From G965247475 sp965247475 (GTDB taxonomy: Bacteria > Chloroflexota > UBA11872): a DNA stretch of 64,000 nucleotides. Where the stretch lies: assembly GCA_965247475.1 (NCBI GenBank), contig OZ252016.1, forward strand, positions 1,364,001 to 1,428,000. The letters are read 5' to 3'. Position 1 is the stretch's first letter. Each line of letters begins with the position of its first letter. Below are positions 49,772 through 58,409 of the stretch, piece after piece. A program made the position numbers and the translations under genes. The notes beneath the pieces were generated by a model. The model was not told the origin of the DNA. It worked only from the letters and a program-made list of their open reading frames with translations, and did no database searches.

Positions 49772-50811
49772 TTGCCCACATCCTCCATCTCGCGAGGTGG
49801 GAATGGTACAAGCTGCAACGCCGCCGGATGCTATGGGTACTTCTGATCATCGTGATAGTCATTCCTCAGATTGCCTTCTGGGGCGGTTACGCAACGTACC
49901 GAAGCGGCGTTATTCTCGATTCCTCCAGCTATGGTTTTTCTTCGCCCAATCCGGACGGAACCAGCGTTGACATCCGCGTGACATGCCGCGATCTCGTGGA
50001 AGGCACCCTTCCTCAAGAGATTGAGAATCTCCCCGAGCGAGATCGAGAGAACGCACGTCGACAAATGGAGGAGTTTCGATCCAGCGGCTGCGAATCCTCG
50101 ATAGAGGCCCACCAGGAGATGCGTGCGGGCCTCGGCGTCCCGGGCAGCATCGTCGGCGGCCTCGTTATCGCACATGGAATCGGTGTCGTTCTCATCATGA
50201 TCTTGGCCTCGTCAGCGATAGGAGTCGAATACGGCTGGGGCACCCTGCGCACGGCGCTAGTCAGGGGCGTTGGCCGCTGGCAATTCCTCACGGCCAAGGC
50301 ACTGTTGATCGCGATCCTCGGCGCCGCCGGATTGCTCGTCGTCTCCGTTGCCATCGGCGTCAGCAGCGTGATCGCCACGCTTACCCTGGAGAGCAGCGGA
50401 GAGGCAGTGAGCGCGTCCGGAGAGTGGTCGTCCGCCGCAGTAGCGTTCGGTAAGTCGATCTATGGACTGATCCCTTACATCGCTCTGGCTACGCTCTTCG
50501 CAGTATTGACCTCGTCGTCTGGCGTCGGCATATCAATTGCCGTTGGATACTATATCGCCGAGGGGATAGTCGTCGCTATTCTGCTCAACTTCGACTGGTT
50601 TGAGCGTGTCTCCCATTTCATTCTCGGACCCGCGGTCAACGGCTGGCTGGACGTTCCAACCGCCGCCATCGGACCGGGGGCGCCGGTGATTGGCGAGATG
50701 CCCGAACCCCTCCAGTCCGCCCTGGTGATGCTGGGGTACATCGTCATCCTCGGCGGCATCGTCCTCTGGGTCTTCCAGCGCCGGGACGTCGCCGGAGCGA
50801 AGGGCGGCTAG
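49768..50811 (+). CDS. ABC-2 type permease
   Basis: 347 aa membrane protein. Six or so hydrophobic spans: RRMLWVLLIIVIVIPQIAFWG, then a large outside loop of ~110 residues (residues 35-125), then GLVIAHGIGVVLIMILASSAIGVEYGWGTLRTALVRG, AKALLIAILGAAGLLVVSVAIGVSSVIATL, YGLIPYIALATLFAVLTSSSGVGISIAVGYY and MLGYIVILGGIVLWVFQRRD. The EYGWGTLRTALVRG segment is typical of ABC-2 permeases. Start overlaps the ATPase stop, so it is coupled. Confidence 0.88.
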   Translation: MIAHILHLARWEWYKLQRRRMLWVLLIIVIVIPQIAFWGGYATYRSGVILDSSSYGFSSPNPDGTSVDIRVTCRDLVEGTLPQEIENLPERDRENARRQMEEFRSSGCESSIEAHQEMRAGLGVPGSIVGGLVIAHGIGVVLIMILASSAIGVEYGWGTLRTALVRGVGRWQFLTAKALLIAILGAAGLLVVSVAIGVSSVIATLTLESSGEAVSASGEWSSAAVAFGKSIYGLIPYIALATLFAVLTSSSGVGISIAVGYYIAEGIVVAILLNFDWFERVSHFILGPAVNGWLDVPTAAIGPGAPVIGEMPEPLQSALVMLGYIVILGGIVLWVFQRRDVAGAKGG

Positions 50812-50900
50812 CTGGGCGCCAGGGGTCGATCCATGAGTTCCGCCGCACCGCCGGCAAGCCTCCCGCGATGCGCTCGGCCACCGGTAGGCGGAGGCACACG

Positions 50901-51728
50901 TCAGCCGCTGCGCTTGAGCCGACCGGTTCGCAGCGCGTAGCGCTCGGCGCGGGCGAAGATCCAGAACCCGAGCGGCAGCGAGACGACTGTGATGATCGCG
51001 AGCCGCACGAAGTTCCCGGCGAGATCGCCAACGCCGGCGCCATCGATCACCGTTGCCCGCATGCCGTCGAGCACATACGTCGCCGGCGAGATCGCCGACA
51101 CGGCTTCGAGCCACGGCGGCAGGACGCTGACCGGGTAGTACACGCCCGAGACGAGCAGCAGCAGCGCCTGCACCACGATCGTCATCTGGGTTCCGCGCTC
51201 GAGAAACAGGAGCGGAAGCGACGCCGCCATGATCCCGATGCCGAGCAGCGCCACGCTCCCGATCGCCAGCACCGCCAGGGCCGCGAGCCAGTTCGCGCCG
51301 CCGATGTCCAGGTCGAAGAAGAGCGCGACGACGCCCAGGACCAGCACCGCGCGGATAAATGCGTAGCTCACCGCGAACGCCGAGCTGCCCAGCAGCATCG
51401 TGGCTCGCCGAACCGGCGCCATGAAGGTGCTCTCGATCGAGCCTTCCCAGCGCTCCCAGGAGATCATGAAGGCGACGCTGTCGAACAGCCCGTTCAGATA
51501 CGCCCAGACCACGCTGCCAATGACCAAGAAGAGGGTCAGCGCGCGGGCGTCGAACGCCTGATCGGCCATGGTCGCGCCTCCGGGCGCGATGTAGACGACC
51601 GTCAGGGCGCTGGCGATCGCGTACACCAGGAACACGACCTCCCAGCCCCAGTACCGGCGAACGGCCCGGAAGTTCCGCTCCACGAATGCGAACGAGCCTC
51701 CGAGCTCGCGCTGCATGGCCACCATCAT
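50901..51728 (-). CDS. ABC-2 type permease, DrrB-like
   Basis: 275 aa with six spans: GWEVVFLVYAIASALTVVYI, LTLFLVIGSVVWAYLNGLF, SYAFIRAVLVLGVVALFF, WLAALAVLAIGSVALLGIGIMAASLPLLF, MTIVVQALLLLVSGVYYPVSVLP and LAIITVVSLPLGFWIF. VYYPVSVLPPWLEAVSAISPATYVLDGMRATV is the ABC-2 membrane signature. Convergent with the preceding permease and coupled to its own ATPase gene upstream by a four-base overlap. Substrate unknown. Confidence 0.88.
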   Translation of the reverse strand: MMVAMQRELGGSFAFVERNFRAVRRYWGWEVVFLVYAIASALTVVYIAPGGATMADQAFDARALTLFLVIGSVVWAYLNGLFDSVAFMISWERWEGSIESTFMAPVRRATMLLGSSAFAVSYAFIRAVLVLGVVALFFDLDIGGANWLAALAVLAIGSVALLGIGIMAASLPLLFLERGTQMTIVVQALLLLVSGVYYPVSVLPPWLEAVSAISPATYVLDGMRATVIDGAGVGDLAGNFVRLAIITVVSLPLGFWIFARAERYALRTGRLKRSG

Positions 51729-52609
51729 TCGACTGTCCTTTCGGCCGTGATAGCCGGCGTGGTCGTGTCATCACGGGTCCCGTGACCCGTGTGCCGGATG
51801 AATGCGTCCTCCAGCGTCTCGCCACCGCGCCGCAGCTCCGCCGGGGTCCCTTCAACCAGAACGCGGCCTTCGTCGAGAATCGCCATTCGGTCGCTCAGCC
51901 GCTGCGCCTCGTCCATATCGTGCGTCAACAGCAGGACCGTGGCGTCGTGCATCTCGCGCACTTCGCGAATGAAGGCCTGGACGTCGCGTTTCGAGCGCGG
52001 GTCCAGGCCGGTGGTCGGCTCGTCGAGAATCAGCAGCGCGGGCGATGTCAGCAGCGCCCGCGCGACGGCGGTCTTCTGCTGCATCCCGCGCGACATCTGA
52101 TCCATGGGGCGCGTGACGCTGGCCTCGGGGACGCCCAGCCGAGCGAGGATTCGAAACACGTCGGCACGCGCTCGATCGCGGGGAACGCCGTAGAGCCGTG
52201 CCGAGAACATCAGGTTCTCGAGCGGGCTGAGCTTCTTCCAGAACGACGCCTCCACCGACACCCGGTTGATGAGACGGCGAACCGCAAGCGTGTCCTCCCG
52301 CACGTCGTGCCCGAACACGTCCACCGACCCGGCGTCGGGAATCAGGAGCGTCGCGACGATGCGCGCGAGCGTGGACTTCCCGGAGCCGTTCGAGCCGACG
52401 ATGCCGTAGATCTCGCCGCGGTCCACGCGGATCGAGATCGACTCGAGCGCGGCCACGGCGGGCGTGGACATCCACGGCGCAATACGTCGGAACACGCCCG
52501 CGAAACCCGCGGGATCGAAGCTCTTGCTAAGACTGGAAACGGTGACGGCGTCTGACACAACAGACCTCGTGAGCGATGTGGAGAGCGGTTCCGGCGGAAC
52601 GCAAAACAC
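51725..52609 (-). CDS. ABC transporter ATPase, DrrA-like
   Basis: 294 aa, GTG start. Walker A GIVGSNGSGKSTLARIVATLL, signature MSRGMQQKTAVARALLTSP, Walker B LLILDEPTTGLDPRSKRDVQ, H-loop LLLTHDMDEAQRL. A C-terminal tail GETLEDAFIRHTGH resembles the DrrA family. The first ~55 residues before the ATP-binding part, including RRIAPWMSTPAVAALESISIRVDRG, are typical of a leader with SSLSKSFDPAG. Its partner permease is downstream. Together they form a second exporter facing the first one. About 250 bp with no gene separates it from the PHP gene. Confidence 0.9.
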   Translation of the reverse strand: MFCVPPEPLSTSLTRSVVSDAVTVSSLSKSFDPAGFAGVFRRIAPWMSTPAVAALESISIRVDRGEIYGIVGSNGSGKSTLARIVATLLIPDAGSVDVFGHDVREDTLAVRRLINRVSVEASFWKKLSPLENLMFSARLYGVPRDRARADVFRILARLGVPEASVTRPMDQMSRGMQQKTAVARALLTSPALLILDEPTTGLDPRSKRDVQAFIREVREMHDATVLLLTHDMDEAQRLSDRMAILDEGRVLVEGTPAELRRGGETLEDAFIRHTGHGTRDDTTTPAITAERTVE

Positions 52610-52860
52610 CCGCGGCTTTCCGTGGGCGCTTGCCGGGTGCCGCGGGCGTGTGATCGTGGCCTGGACCTACGAGGTCGGGTGGCGTTCTCCCACGCGGGCG
52701 GCGCGATGGCTAGCGATTGGAGCGGGTTGTCCGCGCATCGGCCATATCTCCGTCGTTCGCGCTGCCGGCGGTGCGGTCCGCCGCGCCAACGATACATCGC
52801 GGTCCGACCGCGTCAATCGAATGAACCCCGCGACCCGGTCGCGGACAAAGCGCCGTCGCG
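52610..52860. other. Intergenic region with no gene
   Basis: 251 bp between the ATPase start and the PHP gene stop. I see no conserved protein, repeat or terminator; the open frames are shadows. It must carry the promoter of the minus-strand ABC pair. Confidence 0.5.
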
Positions 52861-53568
52861 TCAGACGCCGCGCGCCCGCCGGAAACGCCGTTCGGCCTTG
52901 AGCGCGTAGGTGTGCATGGAGCTGCCCAGGTGGACCCACATCGGCGCGAGGCTGGTGTGCAGCTCCGCCCGGCGCAGGGAGTCCAGGAAGTCGTCCGGCC
53001 CCGACCACGGGTCCATGCGCTGCCAGCTTCGACCGACCTCGGTGGCCAGATGTGAATCCGACCCAACCGACCTCACCAGGCCGTGCTGGTCGGCGAATTC
53101 CCCCGCCGCGGCATTGTCCGGCGGCCAAATCGTGCGCCCGTTGAAGGCCTCCAGGATGTCGATGTCGTCGACGATCGATTCGACCGCCGCGCGACCCAGC
53201 GCGGAGCGCCGCAGCCGATCGAACGCGTGTGGCACCAGCACCAGACCGCGCTGCTCCTTGATCGCCCTCACCGTTTCGATCGGCGACATGTCGCGCGGGA
53301 CCGGCTCGGTCAGGAACAAGCCAATAATGTCGCCCGCCGTGCTCTTGACCTCATCGCCGAGAATCACCGGAAACGGCGCCGCCTCGGCCATCTCGAACGC
53401 ACCGTCCATCGTGTTGTGGTCGGTGACGGCCAGAGCGTCGATGCCGCGCTCGGCCAGGACGCGGATCAGCGTCTGCGGCGAAAGCCGGCAGTCGGGAGAG
53501 GCATGCGTATGGGCGTGGAGCTCGACGCGCAGCCGACCATCCGAGGCGTCGTCTCCAGCGGTCGTCAC
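52861..53568 (-). CDS. PHP-domain phosphoesterase
   Basis: 235 aa. The PHP metal motifs are VELHAHTHASPDC (HxHxxxS), LAVTDHNTMDG (DHN), LGDEVKS (Glu), LVPHAFDRLRR (His) and VGSDSHLATEVG (DSH). All expected metal ligands are present, so it is likely an active phosphoesterase, of the short bacterial kind similar to nucleoside 3',5'-bisphosphate or tryptophan-cluster YciV-like proteins. Ends 9 bp after the nuoB stop on the same strand, so co-transcribed. Substrate unknown. Confidence 0.88.
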   Translation of the reverse strand: MTTAGDDASDGRLRVELHAHTHASPDCRLSPQTLIRVLAERGIDALAVTDHNTMDGAFEMAEAAPFPVILGDEVKSTAGDIIGLFLTEPVPRDMSPIETVRAIKEQRGLVLVPHAFDRLRRSALGRAAVESIVDDIDILEAFNGRTIWPPDNAAAGEFADQHGLVRSVGSDSHLATEVGRSWQRMDPWSGPDDFLDSLRRAELHTSLAPMWVHLGSSMHTYALKAERRFRRARGV

Positions 53569-53577
53569 GAGTGCCCG

Positions 53578-54228
53578 CTAGGCGCCAGCCGCCTTGACCC
53601 CGGCCGCGGCGTCCGACTCTCGGCCCGTGCCCATGATGCCGCGGCGCCTGATCTTGCGCTGCAGGGCCAGAATGCCATCGAGCAGCGCCTCGGGACGCGG
53701 CGGACAGCCGGCCACATAGATATCCACCGGAACCACCCGGTCCACGCCCTGCAGCGTGCTGTAGCTGCGGAACGGCCCCCCACAGGTGGCGCACGCGCCC
53801 ATCGCGATCACCCACTTCGGGTCCGGCATCTGGTCGTAGAGGCGCTTGACGATCGGCGCCATCTTGTTCGTGACGGTGCCCGAGACGATCATGACGTCCG
53901 ATTGTCGGGGCGAGCCACGGAAGATCATGCCGAATCGATCGAGGTCGTAGTGCGGCGCGGAAGCCGCCATCATCTCGATCGCACAGCACGCGAGGCCAAA
54001 GCCCATGCCCCAGAGTGAGTTGGTGGTGGCCCAGGTGAACAGCTTGTCGACGGTGGTGGTCATCGCGTCGAGTGCGCCCACCTGATCGCTGACGCGACGC
54101 AACGGGATCGTGTCATCGGCGGGGTCCGGGGCCGCCTGCCCCCACGGCTGGCGCCCAAGTGGCAGCTGATCCAAGCCGAAGTCGTGCCGGCGCCCGCCCG
54201 GCCGGGCCGCGTCGCTCTCGTCCGCCAT
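53578..54228 (-). CDS. nuoB: NADH-quinone oxidoreductase subunit B
   Basis: 216 aa subunit with the N2 4Fe-4S cluster. Cluster cysteines are in GLACCAIEMM, MGACATCGGPF and VAGCPPRPEALLDG; RQSDVMIVSGTVTNKMAP is the standard surrounding sequence. Start ATG at 54228 follows GAGGG with good spacing; the upstream open frame is unconserved. The N-terminal ~50 residues are an unusual polar extension. No other nuo genes are in the window, so the complex I genes are split. The quinone here would be menaquinone, whose genes are at 18-32 kb. Confidence 0.93.
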   Translation of the reverse strand: MADESDAARPGGRRHDFGLDQLPLGRQPWGQAAPDPADDTIPLRRVSDQVGALDAMTTTVDKLFTWATTNSLWGMGFGLACCAIEMMAASAPHYDLDRFGMIFRGSPRQSDVMIVSGTVTNKMAPIVKRLYDQMPDPKWVIAMGACATCGGPFRSYSTLQGVDRVVPVDIYVAGCPPRPEALLDGILALQRKIRRRGIMGTGRESDAAAGVKAAGA

Positions 54229-54416
54229 GCTGTTTCCCTCGTGCGGCCCTTGCGTGGGGCCGCTCGGCTTCGACAATTGTAGGACGCGCGGGCACAAAGT
54301 TGGATGACCGCGCCGACCGTCGGCGGGCGACACCATCAGCGTGGCCGCCCGCCGAACCGCGCATGCACCGCCGACACACACCGTTACGCTGGTAGCGGCG
54401 GTCCGCCGAGCATGGA

Positions 54417-56297
54417 TTGGAGAGCGCTATCGCAACCGCGACGACGAGCGTCCGATGCCGGTTCCTTCCGGAAGATCGCGCGATCGAGGTCGATACGGGC
54501 ACAACCGTCCTCGACGCCGCGCAAGCCAACGGCATTCCGGTCGAGACAGTCTGCGCCGGCAAGGGCACCTGCGGCACGTGCCGCGTGATGATTCGCGAAG
54601 CCGACGCGCCAGAGCCGAACGCGCACGACAAGCGGCGTCTCTCCGAGCAGCAGGTTGCCAATGCGTGGCGGCTGGCGTGTCAACACCCGGTCATCGAGGG
54701 CGCGGTCTACACCCACCCGGTCGGCATGCGCGCGGTGCGCGTGGTCGAGAGCGCCGGGCTGGGCCGGATTCGGCTGGACCCGGTGGTTCAGAAGATCTTC
54801 GTCCGGCCGACGCCGCCCAGCCTCGAGTACCAGCGCGCCGACTGGTCACGGATTCAGGACGAGCTTGCCGCGGTCGCGGGCGACGTCGACCCCACACTCG
54901 AAGCCCTGCGCCGACTGGCCGCCATCGGCGAGGACATCGACCGCGGCGTGACGGTCGTCATCGGCGGAAACCACGTGGTGTCGGTCGAGCCCGGAGACAC
55001 GACCAGCGAGTCCTACGGGTTCGCGTTCGACATCGGCACGACCACGGTCGTGGGCGCGTTGATGGACCTGGCGACCGGGCAAGAGGCCGCGGTCGCGTCC
55101 GGGCTCAACGGCCAGCACATCTACGGCGGCGACGTCATCAGCCGGATGAGCGTGACGATGAGAGGCCCGGAATTCGTGGAACGCGTCCACCAGGCCCTGA
55201 TGGGGACGATCGGCGAGATCATCGCGGAGTGCATCGAGAAGAGCGGCGTGAGCCCCGAGCAGGTCTATGAGCTCGTATTCGTGGGGAACACGGTGATGGA
55301 GCACCTGCTGCTCGGCGCCGACCCTTCCCGGATCTCGTACTCGCCGTTCGTTCCGACCACGGTGGACGCGACGACGGTCACGGCGGCGGAGCTCGGGCTG
55401 CCGGTGCTCCCGACGGCCTCGGTGTGGGTGGCCCCGAGCGTGGCCAGCTATGTGGGCGGCGACATCGTGGGGATGATGTTGAGCGCGGGCATCGGTCGGC
55501 GAAGGCGGAACGTGCTCGCGATCGACATCGGCACCAACGGAGAGGTCGTGCTGCAGCATGGCCGCGACCTCTACGCCACCTCCGCCCCAGCCGGACCAGC
55601 CTTCGAGGGCGCCGAGATCAACGACGGCATGCGGGCGGCGCCCGGCGCGATCGAGCGCGTGCGAATAGACGAAACCGGCGTTGAGGTAGATGTGATCGAC
55701 GACGAACCGCCAGTGGGCATCTGCGGCTCGGGATTGGTGGACGCGGTCGCGGAGATGGTTGCCATCGGGGTGGTCCAGCCGAGCGGACGGCTCCTGAGCA
55801 AGGCAGAGGCGGCGGCCGCCCGTCCGGCGCTGGCGGATCGCATTGTGAACGACGACACCGGGGGAACGTTCGTGCTGACCGGCAGCGCGGACGACCTCGA
55901 GAACGCCGTGAGCCTGCACGCGCAGGACATCCGGTGCCTGCAGCTCGCCAAGGGCAGCATCCGCTGCGGCGTCAACGTGGTGCTGAGCCAAGCCGGACTG
56001 GCGCCCGATGAGCTGGACGAGGTCTTGCTGGCCGGCGCCTTCGGGAGCTACATCGACCCGGCGAAGGCGCTGGCGATCGGCCTGATTCCCGAAACGATCG
56101 CGGTCGACAAGGTCCGGGCCGTCGGAAACGCGGCGGGGCACGGAGCGCGCATGTGCCTGCTGTCGCTCACGTCGCGCGTGCGCGCGATCGAATTGCCGGC
56201 TCAGGTCGAGTACGTCGAGCTGTCCGCGTATCCGGATTTTCAGTACGTGTTCGCGGACGCGATGGCGTTCCCCCCACCGGTCACGAGCGTGGATTAG
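54417..56297 (+). CDS. Ferredoxin-ASKHA corrinoid activation protein (RACE-type)
   Basis: 626 aa, TTG start. Residues 10-100 are a 2Fe-2S ferredoxin with C-AGKGT-C-GT-C (Cys46, 52, 55) and a fourth Cys88 in RLACQH. The following part includes a linker (YQRADWSRIQDELAAV) and a large ASKHA ATPase domain with FAFDIGTTTVVGAL, VLAIDIGTNGEVVLQ and AGAFGSYIDPAKALAIG. It should use ATP to reduce inactive Co(II) corrinoid proteins in methyl transfer. It is divergent from nuoB; the UroD/MtaA-type gene at 41 kb fits the same kind of metabolism. Its stop overlaps the moaE stop (tail to tail). Confidence 0.88.
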   Translation: MESAIATATTSVRCRFLPEDRAIEVDTGTTVLDAAQANGIPVETVCAGKGTCGTCRVMIREADAPEPNAHDKRRLSEQQVANAWRLACQHPVIEGAVYTHPVGMRAVRVVESAGLGRIRLDPVVQKIFVRPTPPSLEYQRADWSRIQDELAAVAGDVDPTLEALRRLAAIGEDIDRGVTVVIGGNHVVSVEPGDTTSESYGFAFDIGTTTVVGALMDLATGQEAAVASGLNGQHIYGGDVISRMSVTMRGPEFVERVHQALMGTIGEIIAECIEKSGVSPEQVYELVFVGNTVMEHLLLGADPSRISYSPFVPTTVDATTVTAAELGLPVLPTASVWVAPSVASYVGGDIVGMMLSAGIGRRRRNVLAIDIGTNGEVVLQHGRDLYATSAPAGPAFEGAEINDGMRAAPGAIERVRIDETGVEVDVIDDEPPVGICGSGLVDAVAEMVAIGVVQPSGRLLSKAEAAAARPALADRIVNDDTGGTFVLTGSADDLENAVSLHAQDIRCLQLAKGSIRCGVNVVLSQAGLAPDELDEVLLAGAFGSYIDPAKALAIGLIPETIAVDKVRAVGNAAGHGARMCLLSLTSRVRAIELPAQVEYVELSAYPDFQYVFADAMAFPPPVTSVD

Positions 56298-56725
56298 CCG
56301 GGCGCGGAGACCGTTGGAGCCGGCTCGACCCAGACCGCGCCGTCCTCGAAGAACTCCTTCTTCCAGATAGGGACCGTGGTCTTGAGCGTGTCGATGGCGA
56401 AGCGGCAGGCCTCGAAGGCCTCGCCGCGGTGGGGCGCGCCTACGGCGATGAAGACGCTGGCCTCGCCGATCTGAAGCTCGCCGACCCGGTGGACGATCGC
56501 GATGTCCGCGTCGCCCCACCGATCCCGGACCTGATCCACGATCTCGTGGAGCTTGGCCAGCGCCATCGACTCGAAGGCCTCGTACTCGAGCTTGACCACG
56601 CGCCGGCCGTCGGCGTTGTCGCGGACGATGCCCGCGAAGCTACAGATCCCGCCGTTGTCGGGCCGGTTGACGGCGCGGACGAGCGCCGCCTCGTCGATCG
56701 GGTCCGTGGTGATCTCGACGATCAT
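56294..56725 (-). CDS. moaE: Molybdopterin synthase catalytic subunit MoaE
   Basis: 143 aa. MoaE adds the dithiolene sulfurs to precursor Z together with MoaD. Marks are AALVRAVNRPDNGGICSFAGIVRDNADGRRV, LEYEAFESMALAKLHEIVD, IAIVHRVGELQIGEASVFIAVGAPHRGEAFEACRFAID and TVPIWKKEFFEDGAVWVEP (catalytic Lys pair). Start overlaps the moaD stop (ATGA), so the two subunits are made together. Usual length is ~140-150. Confidence 0.94.
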   Translation of the reverse strand: MIVEITTDPIDEAALVRAVNRPDNGGICSFAGIVRDNADGRRVVKLEYEAFESMALAKLHEIVDQVRDRWGDADIAIVHRVGELQIGEASVFIAVGAPHRGEAFEACRFAIDTLKTTVPIWKKEFFEDGAVWVEPAPTVSAPG

Positions 56726-57027
56726 GCGCCCCCCGACACGGGCGGAATGAAGACGAGCTCGTCGCCGTCGGCAAGGGTTTCGTCGCCGGGCACGAACTCC
56801 TCGTTGCGGGCGAACGACACGTGATCGGTCAGCCGGTCGAGCGCCGGGTGCTCGCGAACCAGCAAGCGGAAGACGTCGCGCGGCGTCGCGCGCTCGGCGA
56901 CGTCGACAACGCGAGTCCGCGCCTGGAGCTCGTCGGCGATCGATGCGAAGAAGCGGAGGTGGAGCCGGATCGTTCCGACCGCTTCTACCTCGCCCACCTC
57001 GGCGACGACCGCTTCAGGTTCGCCCAT
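56722..57027 (-). CDS. moaD: MoaD/ThiS-family sulfur carrier, with Gly-Gly-Ala end
   Basis: 101 aa. The ubiquitin-like fold is plain: IRLHLRFFASIADELQART, PRDVFRLLVREHPALDRL, FARNEEFVPGDETLADGDELVFIPPVSGGA. MoaD must end in Gly-Gly for thiocarboxylate formation. Here the frame runs one residue past GG: Ala, then TGA, because the moaE ATG is placed as GCATGA. The N-terminal 18 residues (GEPEAVVAEVGEVEAVGT) are not conserved; a later start is possible. The extra Ala would need removal before use, or a GGGGGG-run slip could be hiding the true end. Confidence 0.85.
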   Translation of the reverse strand: MGEPEAVVAEVGEVEAVGTIRLHLRFFASIADELQARTRVVDVAERATPRDVFRLLVREHPALDRLTDHVSFARNEEFVPGDETLADGDELVFIPPVSGGA

Positions 57028-57171
57028 ACCTCCAGGCTAGCAAGCGGTCGCGGCCGCCGCGGTCGAATCCCAAACCAGGACGCCCGGTCTGGACGTTCAC
57101 GGTCCCCGCTTCGCCGCGCCTGTGCGACGATGCCCGCCCGAGCTTGGTTCGAGGCGGTGGCGAAGGCGCGC

Positions 57172-57714
57172 ATGTCGCACCACAAGGTCAACGACGGTCA
57201 TGGATCGGCGTCGACCGAAGAGCACCGGCACGAGGCCGAAGAGATCGGATCGGTGCCGAGCGCCGTTCTGATCATCAGCGACTCTCGCACCGAGAAGACG
57301 GATCGCTCCGGGCGGACGGCCCGCCGCCTGCTCGAGGAGGGCGGCCACTCGGTCATTCACGAAGGGCTGGTCCGGAACGAGGCGGACCAGATCCGCGGTC
57401 AGATTCGGAGCGCGATCGAGGCGGGCGCGCGCTTCGTGTTCTGCACCGGCGGCACCGGCCTGGGCGCGCGCGACATCACGGTGGACACGGTGACGCCCTT
57501 GCTCGACAAGGTTCTGGACGGCTATGGGGAGTGGTTCCGGCGCGCGAGCTGGGATCAGATCGGCGCGGCCTCGATCCTGTCGCGGGCCGTGGCGGGGCGC
57601 CTGGGCAACGCGCTGGTGGTCTGCTCGCCGGGATCGACCGCGGCGGTCGAGCTGGCGCTGGGCCAGCTGCTAGTGCCGGAGTTGCGCCACTTCATCCGCG
57701 AGGTGTCGCGCTAG
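57172..57714 (+). CDS. moaB: Molybdenum cofactor biosynthesis protein MogA/MoaB
   Basis: 180 aa from the ATG at 57172, which gives MSHHKVNDGHGSAS; an ATG at 57130 would add 14 residues. Adenylylates or inserts metal into molybdopterin. Marks are AVLIISDSRTEKTDRSG, IRSAIEAGARFVFCTGGTGLGARDITVDTV and CSPGSTAAVELAL (SPGS-like). It is divergent from moaD with ~145 bp between, so the molybdopterin genes form a two-way set. Its last bases overlap the peptide deformylase end on the opposite strand by four bases. Confidence 0.9.
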   Translation: MSHHKVNDGHGSASTEEHRHEAEEIGSVPSAVLIISDSRTEKTDRSGRTARRLLEEGGHSVIHEGLVRNEADQIRGQIRSAIEAGARFVFCTGGTGLGARDITVDTVTPLLDKVLDGYGEWFRRASWDQIGAASILSRAVAGRLGNALVVCSPGSTAAVELALGQLLVPELRHFIREVSR

Positions 57715-58280
57715 GAGGCGGCCCGGACTCGTCGTGGTCTCGCGGTCGCGAGATCGTCGTCTTCCTCTTCGTCCTCGGACCAGTTCAGCGGCTCGGGCGG
57801 TATCTGCTCCAGCTCGGCGATCGAATCCACGTGGTCGTAGAACAGCACGCCGTCCAGGTGGTCCACCTCGTGCTGGATCGCCTGCGCGAGCAGACCCTCT
57901 GCGTCGAGCCGCGCCTCGTTGCCCGCGATGTCCAGAAACTCCACGGTCGCGGTGGTCGCCCGATCGATCATCGCCCTGAACCCGGGCAGCGACAGACAGC
58001 CCTCGACCATGTCCTCCCGGTCGCCGAGCGCGGTGATCTCGGGGTTGATCAGCGTGTAGGGAATGCCGGACTGCGGGTCGTCGTCCTCCGGCGGCAACGC
58101 AATCACCACGATCCGCCGCCGCACGCCGAGCTGAGTCGCGGCCAGGCCGAGCCCGGCGTTGGCGTGCATGGTGGCGAACATGTCGCGCACGAAGCGCTCC
58201 ACGTGCGGTGAGACAGCGTCAACGGGCGCGGCGATCTCGCGCAGCAGCGGGTCCGGAATCTCGAGGACGCGGTGGATCAC
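57711..58280 (-). CDS. def: Peptide deformylase
   Basis: Removes the formyl group from N-terminal Met, 189 aa. Metal and catalytic motifs are intact: NAGLGLAATQLG (GxGxAATQ), VEGCLSLPG (EGCLS) and QHEVDHLDGVL (HEVDH). The C-terminal tail is acidic (LEQIPPEPLNWSEDEEEDDDLA), followed by ARPRRVRAAS, longer than in the E. coli enzyme. ATG start is divergent from the GNAT genes. Confidence 0.95.
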   Translation of the reverse strand: MIHRVLEIPDPLLREIAAPVDAVSPHVERFVRDMFATMHANAGLGLAATQLGVRRRIVVIALPPEDDDPQSGIPYTLINPEITALGDREDMVEGCLSLPGFRAMIDRATTATVEFLDIAGNEARLDAEGLLAQAIQHEVDHLDGVLFYDHVDSIAELEQIPPEPLNWSEDEEEDDDLATARPRRVRAAS

Positions 58281-58409
58281 GGACGCGGAGGCCGTAGGGG
58301 TTGCGTGAGTTCGAGTCTAGCAACGGAGTGAAACCGGACTTCGCATCGCGTTGGGGGCCCGCGACGGCGCCTGCGAGAATCCGGCTCGGGTCAAAGAGGG
58401 ACGACGCAA

